From NCBI RefSeq assembly GCF_000346465.2, contig NC_034015.1, positions 18,461,510-18,525,509 on the forward strand: a DNA stretch of 64,000 nt, in the 5' to 3' direction. Shown here piece by piece: positions 1 through 11,726 of the stretch. This stretch comes from Prunus persica (taxonomy: Eukaryota; Streptophyta; Magnoliopsida; Rosales; Rosaceae). Position 1 is the first letter of the stretch; each line of letters opens with the position of its first letter. The notes beneath the pieces are model-generated. The model saw only the letters and a program-made list of their open reading frames with translations, did not search any database and was not told the DNA's origin. The translations under genes and the position numbers were made by a program.

Positions 1-840
1 GAATTTGAAGCAGAAGGGAGAGAAAGAGAGAATAGGAAGAAGATGAGGGGGAAAACTCAGTGGCTTAGTTAGAGTGAAAAAGATAAAACCCTAAACTATG
101 CACTCGCAGGCTTGGGTTTTATCAGATGATAAAACGACTCTTCTAGAACTCTTTTTTTTTTTTTTTTTTTTTTTTTTGCTTTCACCGCACCTTTTAATTT
201 GGGTGGGTCATGGGTACCCGCCCGATCACACAAGTTAGAGGATTCTGGAAACATAGGCCTGATAGAGTGGGTCAAAAATTCGAAATGCATCCAGCTTCTG
301 CTTTGGGCCATCTGCTACTTGTGTAGGCAATTCATAACTGTTGCGAATCTGCTTTGGCCCAAACAAGCAAGTTATTTTTTTCTTCTCAATTTTTTTATTT
401 TTATAATAATCTTTCACACACAACACCAGGTAACTCAACAGTCAACAGAGGAATGTGAAAATGGCGCACCACTCAGATGTTCATTAGTTCATTCTAGCTG
501 GCTATGGTTATAATTTCTTCATAAGTTAACTGGTAATTTGGTCACATTGTAAATACAGAAAATGTGTAAGTGGGGTAATAGCCAAATCAGCGTTAAGTTT
601 TTAGGTTATCTTTCAATGACTATCTATACAAAAAAATCAGCTAAATCAGAATTTAGTTATTTAAATATCCGCATTTTCGTCTCATTTTCACTTAACATAT
701 TGTTTTTTTTAAGAATAACTTCAAATACAAACGATTCTGACCATCGGAATATAGAAAAGAACATAAACATCCTTAATATAGAAAAGTTCTCTGGACATGG
801 GAAGTTAACTTACGAACCATCGAAGAATCTGATTGTATGT

Positions 841-2480
841 GGGACGTATGGATGACGCAATCTTGGTTAGGTCCTCGTACTGCATTGCGTGATTATGTTG
901 ACGTGGGATACTTTGTTCATTAATCCTCCGCGATAATCTCATTTATTTATTTGCTTACTAGTGTCTACGCGTTGTTGAACATGATCCATTTTGGTCAGAC
1001 GTCACTTTTTAATTTTGATTTTGATTTTGAATATTTTGATTATATAATAGGCTTGCTTATGTTTGAGATGACGCTTTTAAATTTGTACTTACTACCTTTT
1101 GATGGGGATGGATAAGGATGACTTGACCAAGTTGACTTGTTTAAAGTACAGTTGTTTTGCTAGGGATTTACCATTACCAATTTCAAGTCAATGTTTGTTT
1201 TTTGGGGTCAAAGATTTCATGTCATATATGATTGGTGATTCATTCACAAAGAAATGAGATGCTTTTATGGTATGTTTATTTTCCTAATCGGATGAGAGAG
1301 TTATCTGAATTTCTATTGGAGTTGTTTACTAAATCATATGGAATCGGAGTGGGAGTGGTACTAATTTTTTATAAGTTGTTTACTAAATTTCCATGAATTG
1401 GAATTGAATTAAACCAAATTGATTACTAAAATTCCCTCGTTGTTGGGTTAAAGTATATGACAAATTAGAAATTTTAAAATTTGTGTGACGATATAATGGG
1501 TAAAAAATATGAATTCCTAATGGGTTACTCAGTCCCCAAAGAATTAAAGCATTTCCATTGGGAGGCCCTCTAGGCCCCCAAATGTGTTTCTAGCACCCAA
1601 GTCTTGCTAGGGCAAGAGCTAGTCTCCACCAATCTGGGCAAGCCCAAAGGCAAGACTTGCCTGGGCTGGTGCCTAGACAAGATGACCTAATGCTGAAGTC
1701 ATTATGATATCAGCAGTCAATTTAAAATAACAAAAAATTTGAATAAAATACAATTAAAAAAGACCAAAAAATTTTAGAATTTTTTAAAAATAAATACCCT
1801 AGCCATTATTCTTTCACTTCCCACACTAAAACTCTATTCCAATTTCCTCTCCATCATATCTCAGGTGAATAAGTGGGTTCCCAATGACCATGGGTAAAAA
1901 CCACAAAAAAATTGATAGGGCATGCACTATTCATGTAAATAGTAACATCCATTGCCTCCCATTGCCTTTTGCCATGACAAATGGGTGAAAATGCTCTTAG
2001 AAATAAACACATGAGTATCCGTAATATGAATTCAACTCCTTATTTTAATTCCGATTGCGGATTAGTAAAGCCATTCATTCCTATGAAATGAATATCCCTT
2101 ATATAGATTGTTTGGTTCGGAGGAATATAGCCAAATCATTCATTCCTATGAAATGAATATCCCTTTGTTCTCCTTAAAAAAAGTATTCATGATTTTTTTA
2201 AAGGGGATTCTAATTTGAAATCTCTTCCAACATTAAAAATAGAGTATCTATATAATAAAATGAGCATTTCCAAATTAAAAGTTAAGAAAATACTCATTTC
2301 ATCTATGCAATCGACTGGATCTAGAGTACAAGTCCAAATTTTAAGTATTTGACATTCGACTTATAATCTAAATATAAAATCCTGAATTTGGGATCTCAAA
2401 CATAGAACCAATAAACAAAAACTCAAGCACTAGACATGTAACCTCAAATTTGAGTTTAAGATTTATAGCGTTTACAATGG
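841..2480 (+). repeat. Ancient noncoding tandem duplication, copy 1
   Basis: Blocks of this segment recur in the same order at about 3165-4165. Shared landmarks are GGATGACGCAAT (853 and 3179), CTACGCGTTGTTGAA (about 965 and 3236), GTTTGAGATGACG (about 1060 and 3323), TGATTGGTGATTCATTC (1229 and 3740), TTTGGTTCGGAGGAATAT (2110 and 3785) and CAAGCACTAGAC (2422 and 4102). Copy 1 is longer because about 840 bases around 1265-2105, including the MITE-like piece, are absent from copy 2. No function can be read from the sequence. Confidence 0.7.
1548..2000. mobile_element. MITE-like element (PIF/Harbinger or hAT type not resolved)
   Basis: The segment starts with AAAGCATTTCCATTGGGAGG and ends with GGGTGAAAATGCTCTTA, an imperfect terminal inverted repeat of the 'agagcattttcac' kind common in plant MITEs. 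The interior carries ACTATTCATGTAAATAGT, a palindrome-like core also frequent in such elements. The matching noncoding copy at 3165-4165 lacks this part, in keeping with insertion. A target-site duplication could not be fixed (a 3-bp TTA/TAA is possible). Confidence 0.45.
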
Positions 2481-3164
2481 ACTCCCTAAATCACCTCCTT
2501 ATATAAAATTTAGTGAGGAAGTGAGAAAACTCACCTCCAACCACATACTTGAAGTCAAAATTTAAGCACTAGAAAACTTACTTTAGATTTGACATGAAAA
2601 CTTAAGATTGTAAATCCTCTTAACCGCATACTTTAGGTTCTAGTGATTGTAAAAGCTTACTTTCATGTGGGCGGCTAAGCTTAACTAGTGAGATGGTGTT
2701 ATAATCAAATCAAAAGGCACGTTTGCCAAAGTTGACTGTGTTTTGTTTTCTTCTTTGATTGATAATTTGGCCAGATTATAAGCACTTGACTTCAGCCATG
2801 CCCATCTACGGAATATCATGTTGGTAAATGCAGAAAGAAACAACGTTCATAATTTTATCCTCCATTTCCAAACACAGTCATAAATGCATATTCAGTAATC
2901 GAAATTATTTATTAGATTTAGCCATTTGATTGTCCATATATTTATTTTAGTTTAATTTAACGATTTGCGTCGTTCTACATGTTTTAAACAACGAAACAAC
3001 TTTCGATATGAATCATTGTTGTAACATAAACTAAAGTACATATGATTTTGATTGTTTAAAATGTAGGGGATTGAATAGTCCATAAGACCATTCCTACAAC
3101 ATGAACATCTCGACGTATAACATATGAAGCATCGAAGAAGGAAGAGGACAGGACAGGCATGGCA

Positions 3165-4165
3165 TGGGCGTGGATCTGGATGACGCAATATTAGTTAGGT
3201 CATTTGCATTATGTAAGACAAACTTACTAGAGTATCTACGCGTTGTTGAATATATATTTCTTTCTTGTTTTTTATTTATTTTCCTTTCGTTGATCATGCA
3301 CGAATTATATTTGGTGCTTGTGTTTGAGATGACGTATCTATATCTATCTGTACTTGCGAATTTGATGGGGATGGGTTGACCCAGTTGACGAGGTTTACTA
3401 GCTGGTGGGGGAGGTCATGGTTTTGGACTTTTCTACTTTGCATTTCAATTAGTTAATAATTAGTAGTATCTTACTTTTGCCTTTTTTACATTAATTTATA
3501 ATATACATTTAGAATCCTCTCATTCGTTTGAGGAGAGAAACTCTTATGTAACGGGAATAACCTTTTTTGTTATTTTTTGCTAATAATATAATGATATGTA
3601 GAATAAATTTTATACTTGTCATTGTGTTATTAATTGAAGATAGCAAAATAATATTATCCCCATTACATATAAGTTTTTTGCACTTTTAGAGCCTATAAAA
3701 GTTTGGAGTAACAAATTTTTCATTCGTCATGTCAATATATGATTGGTGATTCATTCGCAATGAAATGAAGTACTTGTGAATGTTTGGTTCGGAGGAATAT
3801 GATCACATCATTGATCATTCCCATGGAATGAATATCCCTTTGGTTGTCCTTTGAAAAAAAATATTCATTGGTTGACTCACACATAGATTTGAGAATGAGC
3901 ATCTATACAATGAAATGAGAGTTATCAAATTGAAGTTTAGGATTATTTATATTTTATTTATGCAATTGACTTGGTTCTATTTTATGAATTAAAGCTCTTA
4001 TTTTTAGGCCTTTGACATTCGACTCATAATGTACATATAAATTTAAAATATGAACTCAGGATTTGAAATCTCAAACATTAAAATCTATAAACAAAAATTC
4101 AAGCACTAGACCCGCAACATAGGTCCTTGAACCTCAAATTTAAGCTTAATATTTAAGATTTTGAA
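3165..4165 (+). repeat. Ancient noncoding tandem duplication, copy 2
   Basis: Second copy of the segment at 841-2480, same orientation, diverged by substitutions and small indels. It lies directly upstream of the ERF promoter, so any regulatory content would now be nearest that gene; this is inference only. Confidence 0.7.
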
Positions 4166-4483
4166 CCTTAAGTTTCGTATTTGAAAACTAAGAAAAAAAA
4201 CCAATGGAACCAATTGTGACTTTAAACTAAAAATTTGTCATCCAAGATGAATCTTGAACTCTAGATGTAACATAAAAGATTTAAACGTATATATCCACTT
4301 GGGTTTTATTCTAAACACATTATTATAAGTATAAGATTCAACTTGGGGTGTTACTCTTCCCTTGTTTATAAATTTATTTATTTTTCTAACAAAGGGAACA
4401 TGAGGAATGAACAACACACGTGCTTGAATCACATATTACTCTTCCCCCGCGTAATCTATCCTAACACCACTCTCTGAAGTAGC

Positions 4484-4620
4484 CACGTGTCCACCTTTGA
4501 CGATTGTAGCAACCCAGCTTACGCGCCTCTGCAGTGTTGACCTTCCACAGTCATCAGTCAAAAAAACCCATGGCCTTCCCAGGGGCCAAGCCCCAACCTC
4601 AAAACCCACATATATATATC
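4484..4620 (+). promoter_or_regulatory. Core promoter of the ERF gene: G-box/ABRE and TATA box
   Basis: CACGTGTC, a G-box/ABRE-type element, lies at 4484-4491. A clear TATA box (CATATATATAT) lies at 4609-4619. This puts the probable transcription start near 4645 and gives a leader of about 110 bases before the ATG at 4753. G-box/ABRE elements are bound by bZIP and bHLH factors such as MYC2, in keeping with stress or jasmonate control of ERF017/018-type genes, but that regulation is inferred. Confidence 0.6.
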
Positions 4621-4752
4621 GCAGAGCCGCAAATTCCATTCTCAGATGCATACAAGTTAATAACAAAACCCACAACAAAACATCACTCAACACAACTCAA
4701 AGTCAAATCCATTTTCTACTATTACGAAACGGAGTCGTCTTCTTCGTCGTCC

Positions 4753-5400
4753 ATGGTGAAGCAGCAGCAGACCATCGGGAAGCCCTCGGAGCGAAACGAC
4801 TTCAAGTACAAGGGAGTACGGAAGCGCAAGTGGGGCAAATGGGTATCCGAAATCCGCCTACCCAACAGCCGCGAGCGAATCTGGCTTGGCTCCTACGACT
4901 CCGCCGAGAAGGCGGCTCGAGCTTTCGACGCCGCGCTTTTCTGCCTGCGCGGCCGCACCGCCAAGTTTAATTTCCCCGACAACCCGCCCGATATTTCGGG
5001 CGGTCGGACGCTCAGCCGGGCAGAGATCCAGGCCGAGGCGGCAAGGTTTGCAAATTCGGAGCCTCAGACAACCCAGCACCACTCGGATCATTCGATGTCG
5101 GAGTTGCAGACGGAGTCTCAGTCTCAGTCTCCATCCCCGTCGGTGTCGGAGGGGAGTGGAACCGTCCCGATGGACAGTGATTTTCAAGTGACTCAAAACG
5201 ATTCGTTTTCGGATCTTTTTAGGTCGTTCGGGTCGGGTAATTACGCAACGGAATACGGGTTGTTTCCGGGATTTGATGAGCTGAATGGGCAGTTTTTCAG
5301 TCCAGCAACGACAGAGCCAACGACAGGCGTTGATTACTACGCGGAAGAGAACTTGGACGGCGTTACACCGGGTCAGGGGTCTTTCCTCTGGAATTTCTAA
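4753..5400 (+). CDS. ERF017: AP2/ERF transcription factor, ERF017/ERF018 (ORA47)-like
   Basis: A single-exon gene of 215 residues encoding a nuclear DNA-binding protein of the DREB side of the ERF family. The start at 4753 (MVKQQQ) was chosen because the family begins MVK and because the TATA box lies about 135 bases upstream; the frame is open back to 4534, but that start precedes the probable transcription start. The AP2 domain covers about residues 19-78 and has [36 protein letters not shown] and FNFPDNPP. Further family marks are the stretch [12 protein letters not shown] just after the domain, an acidic serine-rich middle, [11 protein letters not shown], and the C-terminal FLWNF, all close to Arabidopsis ERF017. 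ERF018/ORA47 is its nearest relative and promotes jasmonate and ABA synthesis. The family assignment is firm; the exact orthologue is likely but not proven. Confidence 0.93.
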   Translation: MVKQQQTIGKPSERNDFKYKGVRKRKWGKWVSEIRLPNSRERIWLGSYDSAEKAARAFDAALFCLRGRTAKFNFPDNPPDISGGRTLSRAEIQAEAARFANSEPQTTQHHSDHSMSELQTESQSQSPSPSVSEGSGTVPMDSDFQVTQNDSFSDLFRSFGSGNYATEYGLFPGFDELNGQFFSPATTEPTTGVDYYAEENLDGVTPGQGSFLWNF

Positions 5401-6473
5401 AACTGGACACGTACACAGTCTAATTGAGATAAAAATTAAAAATTAAAAAGTATAATTTTTAATTTTTTTTCATACGGGTTGGAGCTCCGGAAAGTTTTAG
5501 TTTCTCGAAGCTTGATTACGTAACCCGATTATGGATGAACCAATTTTTGTGGAAGCCATCCTAGATTGCATTCATTGTTCATACAATTGGTAAAAACAAC
5601 ACAATTGGACTCGTATAGATTTTTGTAACTAAATGTATTTATTCCGTGGTTAATTGAGTGGAACTTTTATTCATTTCAACTTCTTTTTTTCTTTTTTTCT
5701 TCAAGAACGAACAACCACCATAGAAAATATAGTTCCAACGAAAAGACCTACTAACTCTCCATTATCTAGAATATAATAATAATAATATTGGAATAGAATA
5801 TTGCACTCACGTTTTAAATAAGCATGATTCTAAATATCCCAATCCAAATCCAGAGGATCCACACAGCAAGTGAGTGGAAGGGGGCCACCTATCAATTACC
5901 ACGTGCATGCTTATTGCACTGTCCTACTAGTCCTTTTTCTAAACCTAGCTAGTGTATTATTTCATTCAAATTAATACACATTTCTTAAAATAACAAGGGT
6001 GGCCCGAGAAGATTTCATTTTATGGTAAAATTTCATTCGTCTCAGTTAATTCACAAGAAGAAAAAGATGAAAACAGAGGATTTGTTGATTTTCAAATAGT
6101 TAGTTTCGACAATAGGATACGATACGAAGACTTACTTCACATTAGAATCAAAAAATTATAGTACGTGTGAAATTGTTTATGATAACTTAATTTCTTACAA
6201 TTTTAAATGGAACGAACTTCTATTATATGATGTGTTTGAATCCTAATGTATAACCATTATGCACAACTGGATAGAAGTAATGAACATTAAGGAAACTAAG
6301 AAATTTATTGATAGATAAAAAAGTTAATAGTGCCTTGGACACTAACTAGAAAATGATTGCAACCAACCTAACCTACCCCTAATTAAAGCTTTGGTTACTA
6401 CCAAATTGACCTCATAATAATACAATAATTAAGATAAAACCTAACTCTTCTAATCTAAAAAAACCCTATAACC
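5401..6473. other. Intergenic between convergent ERF and beta-galactosidase genes
   Basis: This holds the 3' ends of two convergent genes. No open frame or repeat of note was seen. AATAAT-rich sequence near 5768-5790 and AT-rich sequence near 6300-6470 are possible polyadenylation regions. A CACGTGCATG motif lies near 5900. Confidence 0.5.
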
Positions 6474-9400
6474 CTAGCAAACAGCTTCCACAGCCAGCCT
6501 CTTAACAGAAGCACCACAATTTGCTGATCCAAGTTTGCTCTCTGAAACATCGATCGAGCACTTCTCCTTGCCCACACATTCCTATAAAATCACATTTAAA
6601 AAAAGGAGGTTACATATTTATATACATAATTAAGAAGGAAATGCAACTTGAATTTTACAACAAATGATTGGGGAAGAAAAATAATTAATACTTACATTTT
6701 GAATGATAGACAATACATTATTAGCATCACAGCTTCCTTTCTCAAATGATCCACATCTGCCTTGTGGGTTGCCAAAACTAGCAAACTTGATTGATGAAAT
6801 TGGACGACCTTGGCATGCCAATTCCAATGTGTGCTTCTCATAGGCATTTGCACACACTGTTCCAGTTGTGACGGTTTGGAAATTCACAAGAGATGGGTTG
6901 CCACCAAATTCCTCAAACAAAACCAGAGTGTTCTCACCGTCTTGCATAAACGATCGCGGAACGTGATACCTTAAACATAATAAACATATAATTAAAATCG
7001 TGATTTAAGATAAACGAGCAAAAACATTTGATGAGCCGCCAAAGAAAAATGTTGGTAATTACCATCTCTGAGTAGGTTTGCCACAATTGAAGACACACTT
7101 GTTGTTATCGTATGAGCCACGGTAGTCACAAGCTTCAAGGCTACAACCATCTTCCTTAGCCAAATAGCTTGGCCAATATCTCCCAAGGCTATTGCCATTG
7201 ACCCAAGCATGGCCCTTGCCTAACCCTTGCAGGTCCACAACAACTGGATCAGTTCCCAGAGGAGCTTTGAAAGTTGTCTGAAACAAAGCAAACATAACCA
7301 AATATTATTATATTGCTTAAAGTGTTACTGAGTAATTAAAACAAGCTTAATGTTTATAACATTTGGGTTTACTTACCTTGTACCATGTCATCATCCTGTT
7401 AATTGGTAGGTTTTCGGCTGACCATTTAGCAGCGTAACGAGAATCGGTGCTAAAGAGCTGGTTCTTCAAGCCATGTAGCCCAACCTCGTATGACCATTTG
7501 TGTGCTGATAAATCCTTGATCACCATTTCATCACCATTTTGTCCCACCAAAACAACAGGACCAGGAACTCCAGTATTTATCACTTCAAATCCACCTCCAT
7601 AGTTCTGATCATAACCCACAAATTTAAAATAAATTAAAACTGATATAACTAATCACAACCACCTAATTGATCTTAAAACAAGAATGCAGTTAATACGAAC
7701 CGGAAATCCAACGGTGGCACTCAGCAAGGAAATCACGTTCTTTCCGGGGTTTAACTTGACATTTTTCTCAAAAACATAATTGTAGTCATTGTATTTAGCC
7801 CATTCAGAACCTATATTTACCGAGGTTAGAAAAATAAAATAAAAATTAACACAAGCAATCAAAGCTATAAGTAAGTAGTTAAGATACATTAACAAATCAG
7901 ATTCCAATATCTTACCAAGATATTCTCCATTAACATATGCATGAAGGATAAAACCAGTGGCATTGATCTTTAGAGTCATGTTCCCACTCCAGATTGGATC
8001 GTCTTTGTTGAGATAAACACTGCTCAAAATCCAAGTTAAAAAAAACTTCTATACAGGTACACCTGGAATTTTAAAAAAAAAGATACAAAAAATAATTAAA
8101 ACATTTAATAATACCTTGTCATGTACCAAAGGTAATCACTGGCATCAGCTGCAACCTCCTTCTGATCCATGAGTTTATTTGCAGTAACTTCTCCCTTTCC
8201 TTGAAGTCTTGTGTCATCAATGTTTTCAGGCCTCCACAGCCAGCCAAGAGATTCAGGTTCATCCTCAGCCTTGTTCATCATTTTCACCTTAAAAGATGTT
8301 TGTGTGTTCACCTAAAAAAAAGGGTAAAAAACAAATTAATAAAATAATTCATATATATATGAAGCAATTTTGAGAAATAATTAGTGCATACCTTTGCAGT
8401 GTTATATCCTTCAGTTTTGCAATCAGGAAGAATGCTAACAGACCAAGCGGGAATGGTGTATTTGTTTCCTTGGAAAGTGATTGTATGATCAGTGCTGGAA
8501 TTTGCATTGCCAAAAAAGCAGCTTGCTGAATCATTTGTTGCATACATTGTGGCCTAAAATACATAAATATTTATACAAAAAATGAGTCAACTGTGCCAAT
8601 TTTAAAGTCTATAAAACATCAATTAGTAAATCAATCCAAAATCATAAACTTACTGAAACAGAGTTTCCAAAATCGATGGTGGTAATATTGCCATGGGTGA
8701 GAGTATACTCCATTGATTTCAGAATCTCATGAAGTTGCTTCAAATGCCCCCATTTAGGTTGGTTCAAGTTACCTGTAAATGGACCAAAAAATATGTAAGA
8801 AATCATAAAGCCAGGACTATAAGAAATGTGTAAAACTTGAATTCGACAATTCGCTTACCGTATTCATCAAGAGGAGCATCATAATCATAAGTTGTGGTAA
8901 TATATGCAGCTGCTGTTCGACCGAAGTTTGTTCCACCATGATACTAAGGATAGACACAAACACACAGAGATACATAACAGTTAGAAAAAGTGTTTTACAT
9001 GAAACAATATATATCCGATGAATAATCTTGAAATAATCAATGTACTAACCATGTAATAATTCTGGAAAGTTCCTCCGGTCTGAAAAAATCTTGCAACAGA
9101 GAAGGCAAGATCCTCAGCGGTCCTAAGTGGGTCTTTACCACCCCAGCTCTTGAACCTGAATTATGCGTTATATAAATTTAAGAAAACTTTACCAAAAGAA
9201 ATAATTTTTAAAAAAAAAGAAAAAAAAGTCATGTAAGATTCAAAAACTTACCAGCCAGTCCAATTCTCAGTCCACATTTTAGGGCTATTGTCATTATTTG
9301 GTTTGAAATTTTCACAGTACCAGCCATTGCATGTGTTTATCTGATAATAAAGAATTGAATAAAAAAAATTAATCATACATAACCAAATTAATATAAATAA

Positions 9401-10484
9401 TTTAGAAAAAAAAAAGAGAGAGCAAATTTTACCATTGGTTGGGGAGCATCACTTTGTTGGCACATAATCCATGGAACTCCAATGTCAAGAGATTGGGCAA
9501 AATTTGAGCACCAGTTCATATATGCTTTGCCAGCATCTCCATAATATGATTGCACATTACCATATTCATTCTCAATCTACAAATAATAATAACAAATTTA
9601 GATTATCAGAATAAATATATATTTCTGTATAATGTATGAATAAATTCAAAACAATTGTATTTATATGTATATACCTGAGCAATAATAATTGGGCCACCTT
9701 GGGATGCAAAAAGTTTCTCCTTTTTCATCATATTAACGATCAACGTGGTAAAATTCTTCATCTCACTCTGCAAAAAAGAACAAACAAGATTAAAGGTTTT
9801 GACTTGTTTTGTTAACATAATACTAGAATTTAGGTGACATAAAATGAAAGTCATTGAAATTACCATGTAAACATCATTAGCAGTTCGAATCTCACATCCG
9901 GGCAGATTATGCAGCCAAACAGGAAGTCCTCTGTTGATAAGATGAAACAATCAGATTGTGTTTGGGACAAAAACTAGTGTAAAAGAAAATGAAACAGAAA
10001 ATTTTGACAGAACATGTACCCATAGTTCCATTCAGCACAAACGTATGGACCGATACGAAGAACAGCATACAGTCCTTCGTCTTGAACGGTTTTAAGAAAC
10101 CTAACAAGATCGAGATTACCAGTAAAATCATACTGGCGACGAACTGGTTCATGCACATTCCAAAAGACATAAGTCTCAATGGCATCTAGTCCACCCTCCT
10201 TTGACTTCCTAATCAAGTCTGGCCACATCTGCATGTGCACAACATATCAATGAGTTAATTTGATTACAGAAAAACACATTAGAAACACTGAATCGTATTT
10301 TACTAAGAAAAAAATTTACCCCTGATGTGCTTCGAGGATAGTGAATTGAACCGGATAGCAAAAGTCTTCGTTTACCATCAATGGTGATGGCTCTTCCGTC
10401 GTGTGAAACTTCGGTGGCATTAGCGTACAAGCTAAGCATAGCTATCGATAAACAAAAACAAAATGCAAACTTGGAGATCGCCAT
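6474..10484 (-). CDS. Beta-galactosidase (GH35) with C-terminal SUEL lectin domain
   Basis: Seventeen exons join without a frame break: 10320-10484, 10020-10228, 9864-9930, 9675-9767, 9433-9576, 9252-9340, 9050-9155, 8859-8943, 8654-8772, 8392-8553, 8115-8311, 7916-8019, 7701-7810, 7377-7604, 7063-7277, 6696-6969 and 6474-6581. They encode 824 residues, the usual size for plant BGALs. The enzyme removes terminal beta-D-galactose from cell-wall polysaccharides in the apoplast. A signal peptide spans about residues 1-23. The GH35 signature [14 protein letters not shown] is at 171-184; by family analogy Glu182 is the acid/base and Glu251 in WTENWTGW the nucleophile. Residues ~736-824 form a cysteine-rich SUEL galactose-binding lectin domain ([25 protein letters not shown]). 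All introns have GT-AG ends. A decayed fragment resembling exons 15-16 lies at 33.6-33.8 kb. The BGAL7/15 clade is possible but not certain. Confidence 0.95.
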
Positions 10485-10533
10485 TGTTGAAGTAACAAAG
10501 AAAAACACAATATGAGAATGATCAGAGAAGTGT

Positions 10534-10548
10534 GCTCTATTTATATGC
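10534..10548 (-). promoter_or_regulatory. TATA box of the beta-galactosidase gene
   Basis: Read on the minus strand, GCATATAAATAGAG lies about 50-65 bases upstream of the ATG at 10484. This is a strong plant TATA box and implies a short leader of roughly 20-30 bases. Confidence 0.65.
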
Positions 10549-10742
10549 ATCAGTGAGACCAACAAGTATCCTAATCAAACTTTTATTCTGGTCAGAAGGG
10601 TTGAATTGAATTAATGACTGGTTTAACAAATTTGGATAATCATAAATTTGTGTTACTCAAAATTTTATCCAGAATGGATAACTTTTCTGAAGTTCAAACC
10701 GAGCAGAGCAGATAGGTGATCATCAATCCGACGTAGTTCTAG

Positions 10743-10886
10743 TTATCCAAATTCTATACCAAGTGTGATTCTTTATCAAAACCGGATAAGTTATCCAAAA
10801 TCTATACCAAGTGTGATTATGCAAACCAGATAAGTTATCCAAAATGTATACCAGGTGTGATTATATATCAAAACTCAGAGTTATCT
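10743..10886 (+). repeat. Minisatellite, about three units of 44-48 bp
   Basis: Three head-to-tail units start at 10743, 10791 and 10835, each opening with TTATCCAAA and containing CTATACCA (or GTATACCA), GGTGTGATT or AGTGTGATT, and then CAAAAC or CAAACC. A partial fourth TTATCT follows. The array lies about 200-340 bases upstream of the beta-galactosidase TATA box, so it may be within that promoter. Confidence 0.85.
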
Positions 10887-11155
10887 GGTATGTTTTTATT
10901 TCGTTGTATAACTCATCTTCATCACGATCAGAAAGATACACAAATGAATATAAATTCTTTTATGGAAACAGCAGTTAAATGGTGTCCATCAAACAGTCCA
11001 TGTTGGTTCCAACAATCGACAACTACCAACAAAGTTAAAATCTTGTATATGAAAAAGCTATATGAAGCCTTATATAACTAGAACACTAGTACGATGTGAA
11101 CACCAATATACAAAGGTCTACATTATAAAATTCTTAACACTTTATCTATCTTCTA

Positions 11156-11443
11156 TCTATATATATAAAGCAAAAGGCAAAGAATGGTGAAACATTCAAA
11201 ATACCAAAAAATACCCTTTGTTAATTCAAACATTAAGAATTGAAATTATTAATTAAATGAGGATAATATGGTAAATTCACATTTTTTAATATTAAAAAAA
11301 TTAAAATTAAAAACAAAATAAGATAATAGGTCCTACTTTTATGGAACATAACTACCATGTTATCTTTTATTAATTCTAAAAATAAAATAAAAAAGAAAAA
11401 GAAAACCAATTGGCACATGCGTGAGCATGTGTCAAGGGGCTAG
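11156..11443 (+). mobile_element. Non-autonomous Helitron, copy 1
   Basis: This 288-bp element begins A|TCTATATATATAAAGC and ends GGGGCTAG|T. That is the Helitron arrangement: 5' TC, 3' CTRR, inserted between A and T with no target duplication. A hairpin (ACATGC-GTGA-GCATGT) sits about 10 bases before the 3' CTAG, as expected. The interior is AT-rich and noncoding. Four related copies occur in this window. Confidence 0.8.
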
Positions 11444-11726
11444 TATATATAAAGCAAAAGGCAGAGAATGGTGAAACATTCAAAATACCAGAAAATGCCC
11501 TTGGTTAATGCAAACATTAAGAATTGAAATTATTAATTAAATGAGGATAATATGGTAAATTCACAATTTTTCGTATTAAAAAAATTAAAAATAAAATAAA
11601 ATTCAGATAATTGATCCTATTTTTATGGAACATAAATATCCATTATCTTTTTTAATTCTAAAATAAATTTAAATTTTTTTAAAAAAAAACCTCTCGCATG
11701 CGCAAAAGCGCGTGTAAAAAGGCTAA
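11444..11726 (+). mobile_element. Non-autonomous Helitron, copy 2 (head-to-tail with copy 1)
   Basis: It starts at the base following the CTAG of copy 1, with TATATATAAAGCAAAAGGC, and ends GGCTAA|T, again CTRR followed by T. A GC-rich hairpin (GCATGCGC-AAAA-GCGCGTG) precedes the 3' end. The 5' TC is lost or shared with copy 1, giving a direct head-to-tail pair. The interior is about 85-90% like copy 1 by eye. Confidence 0.8.

Larger units (their letters stand above)
1..4480. other. Intergenic region upstream of the ERF gene
   Basis: No coding gene could be supported here; the open frames are short and lack family resemblance. The first ~130 bases contain GA-rich sequence and a telo-box-like AAACCCTAA, which could be the 5' end of a minus-strand gene lying outside the window, but nothing proves it. 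A 25+ base T run sits near 152-177. The stretch contains two diverged copies of a noncoding segment (about 841-2480 and 3165-4165) and one MITE-like insertion near 1548-2000, each listed separately. Confidence 0.6.
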
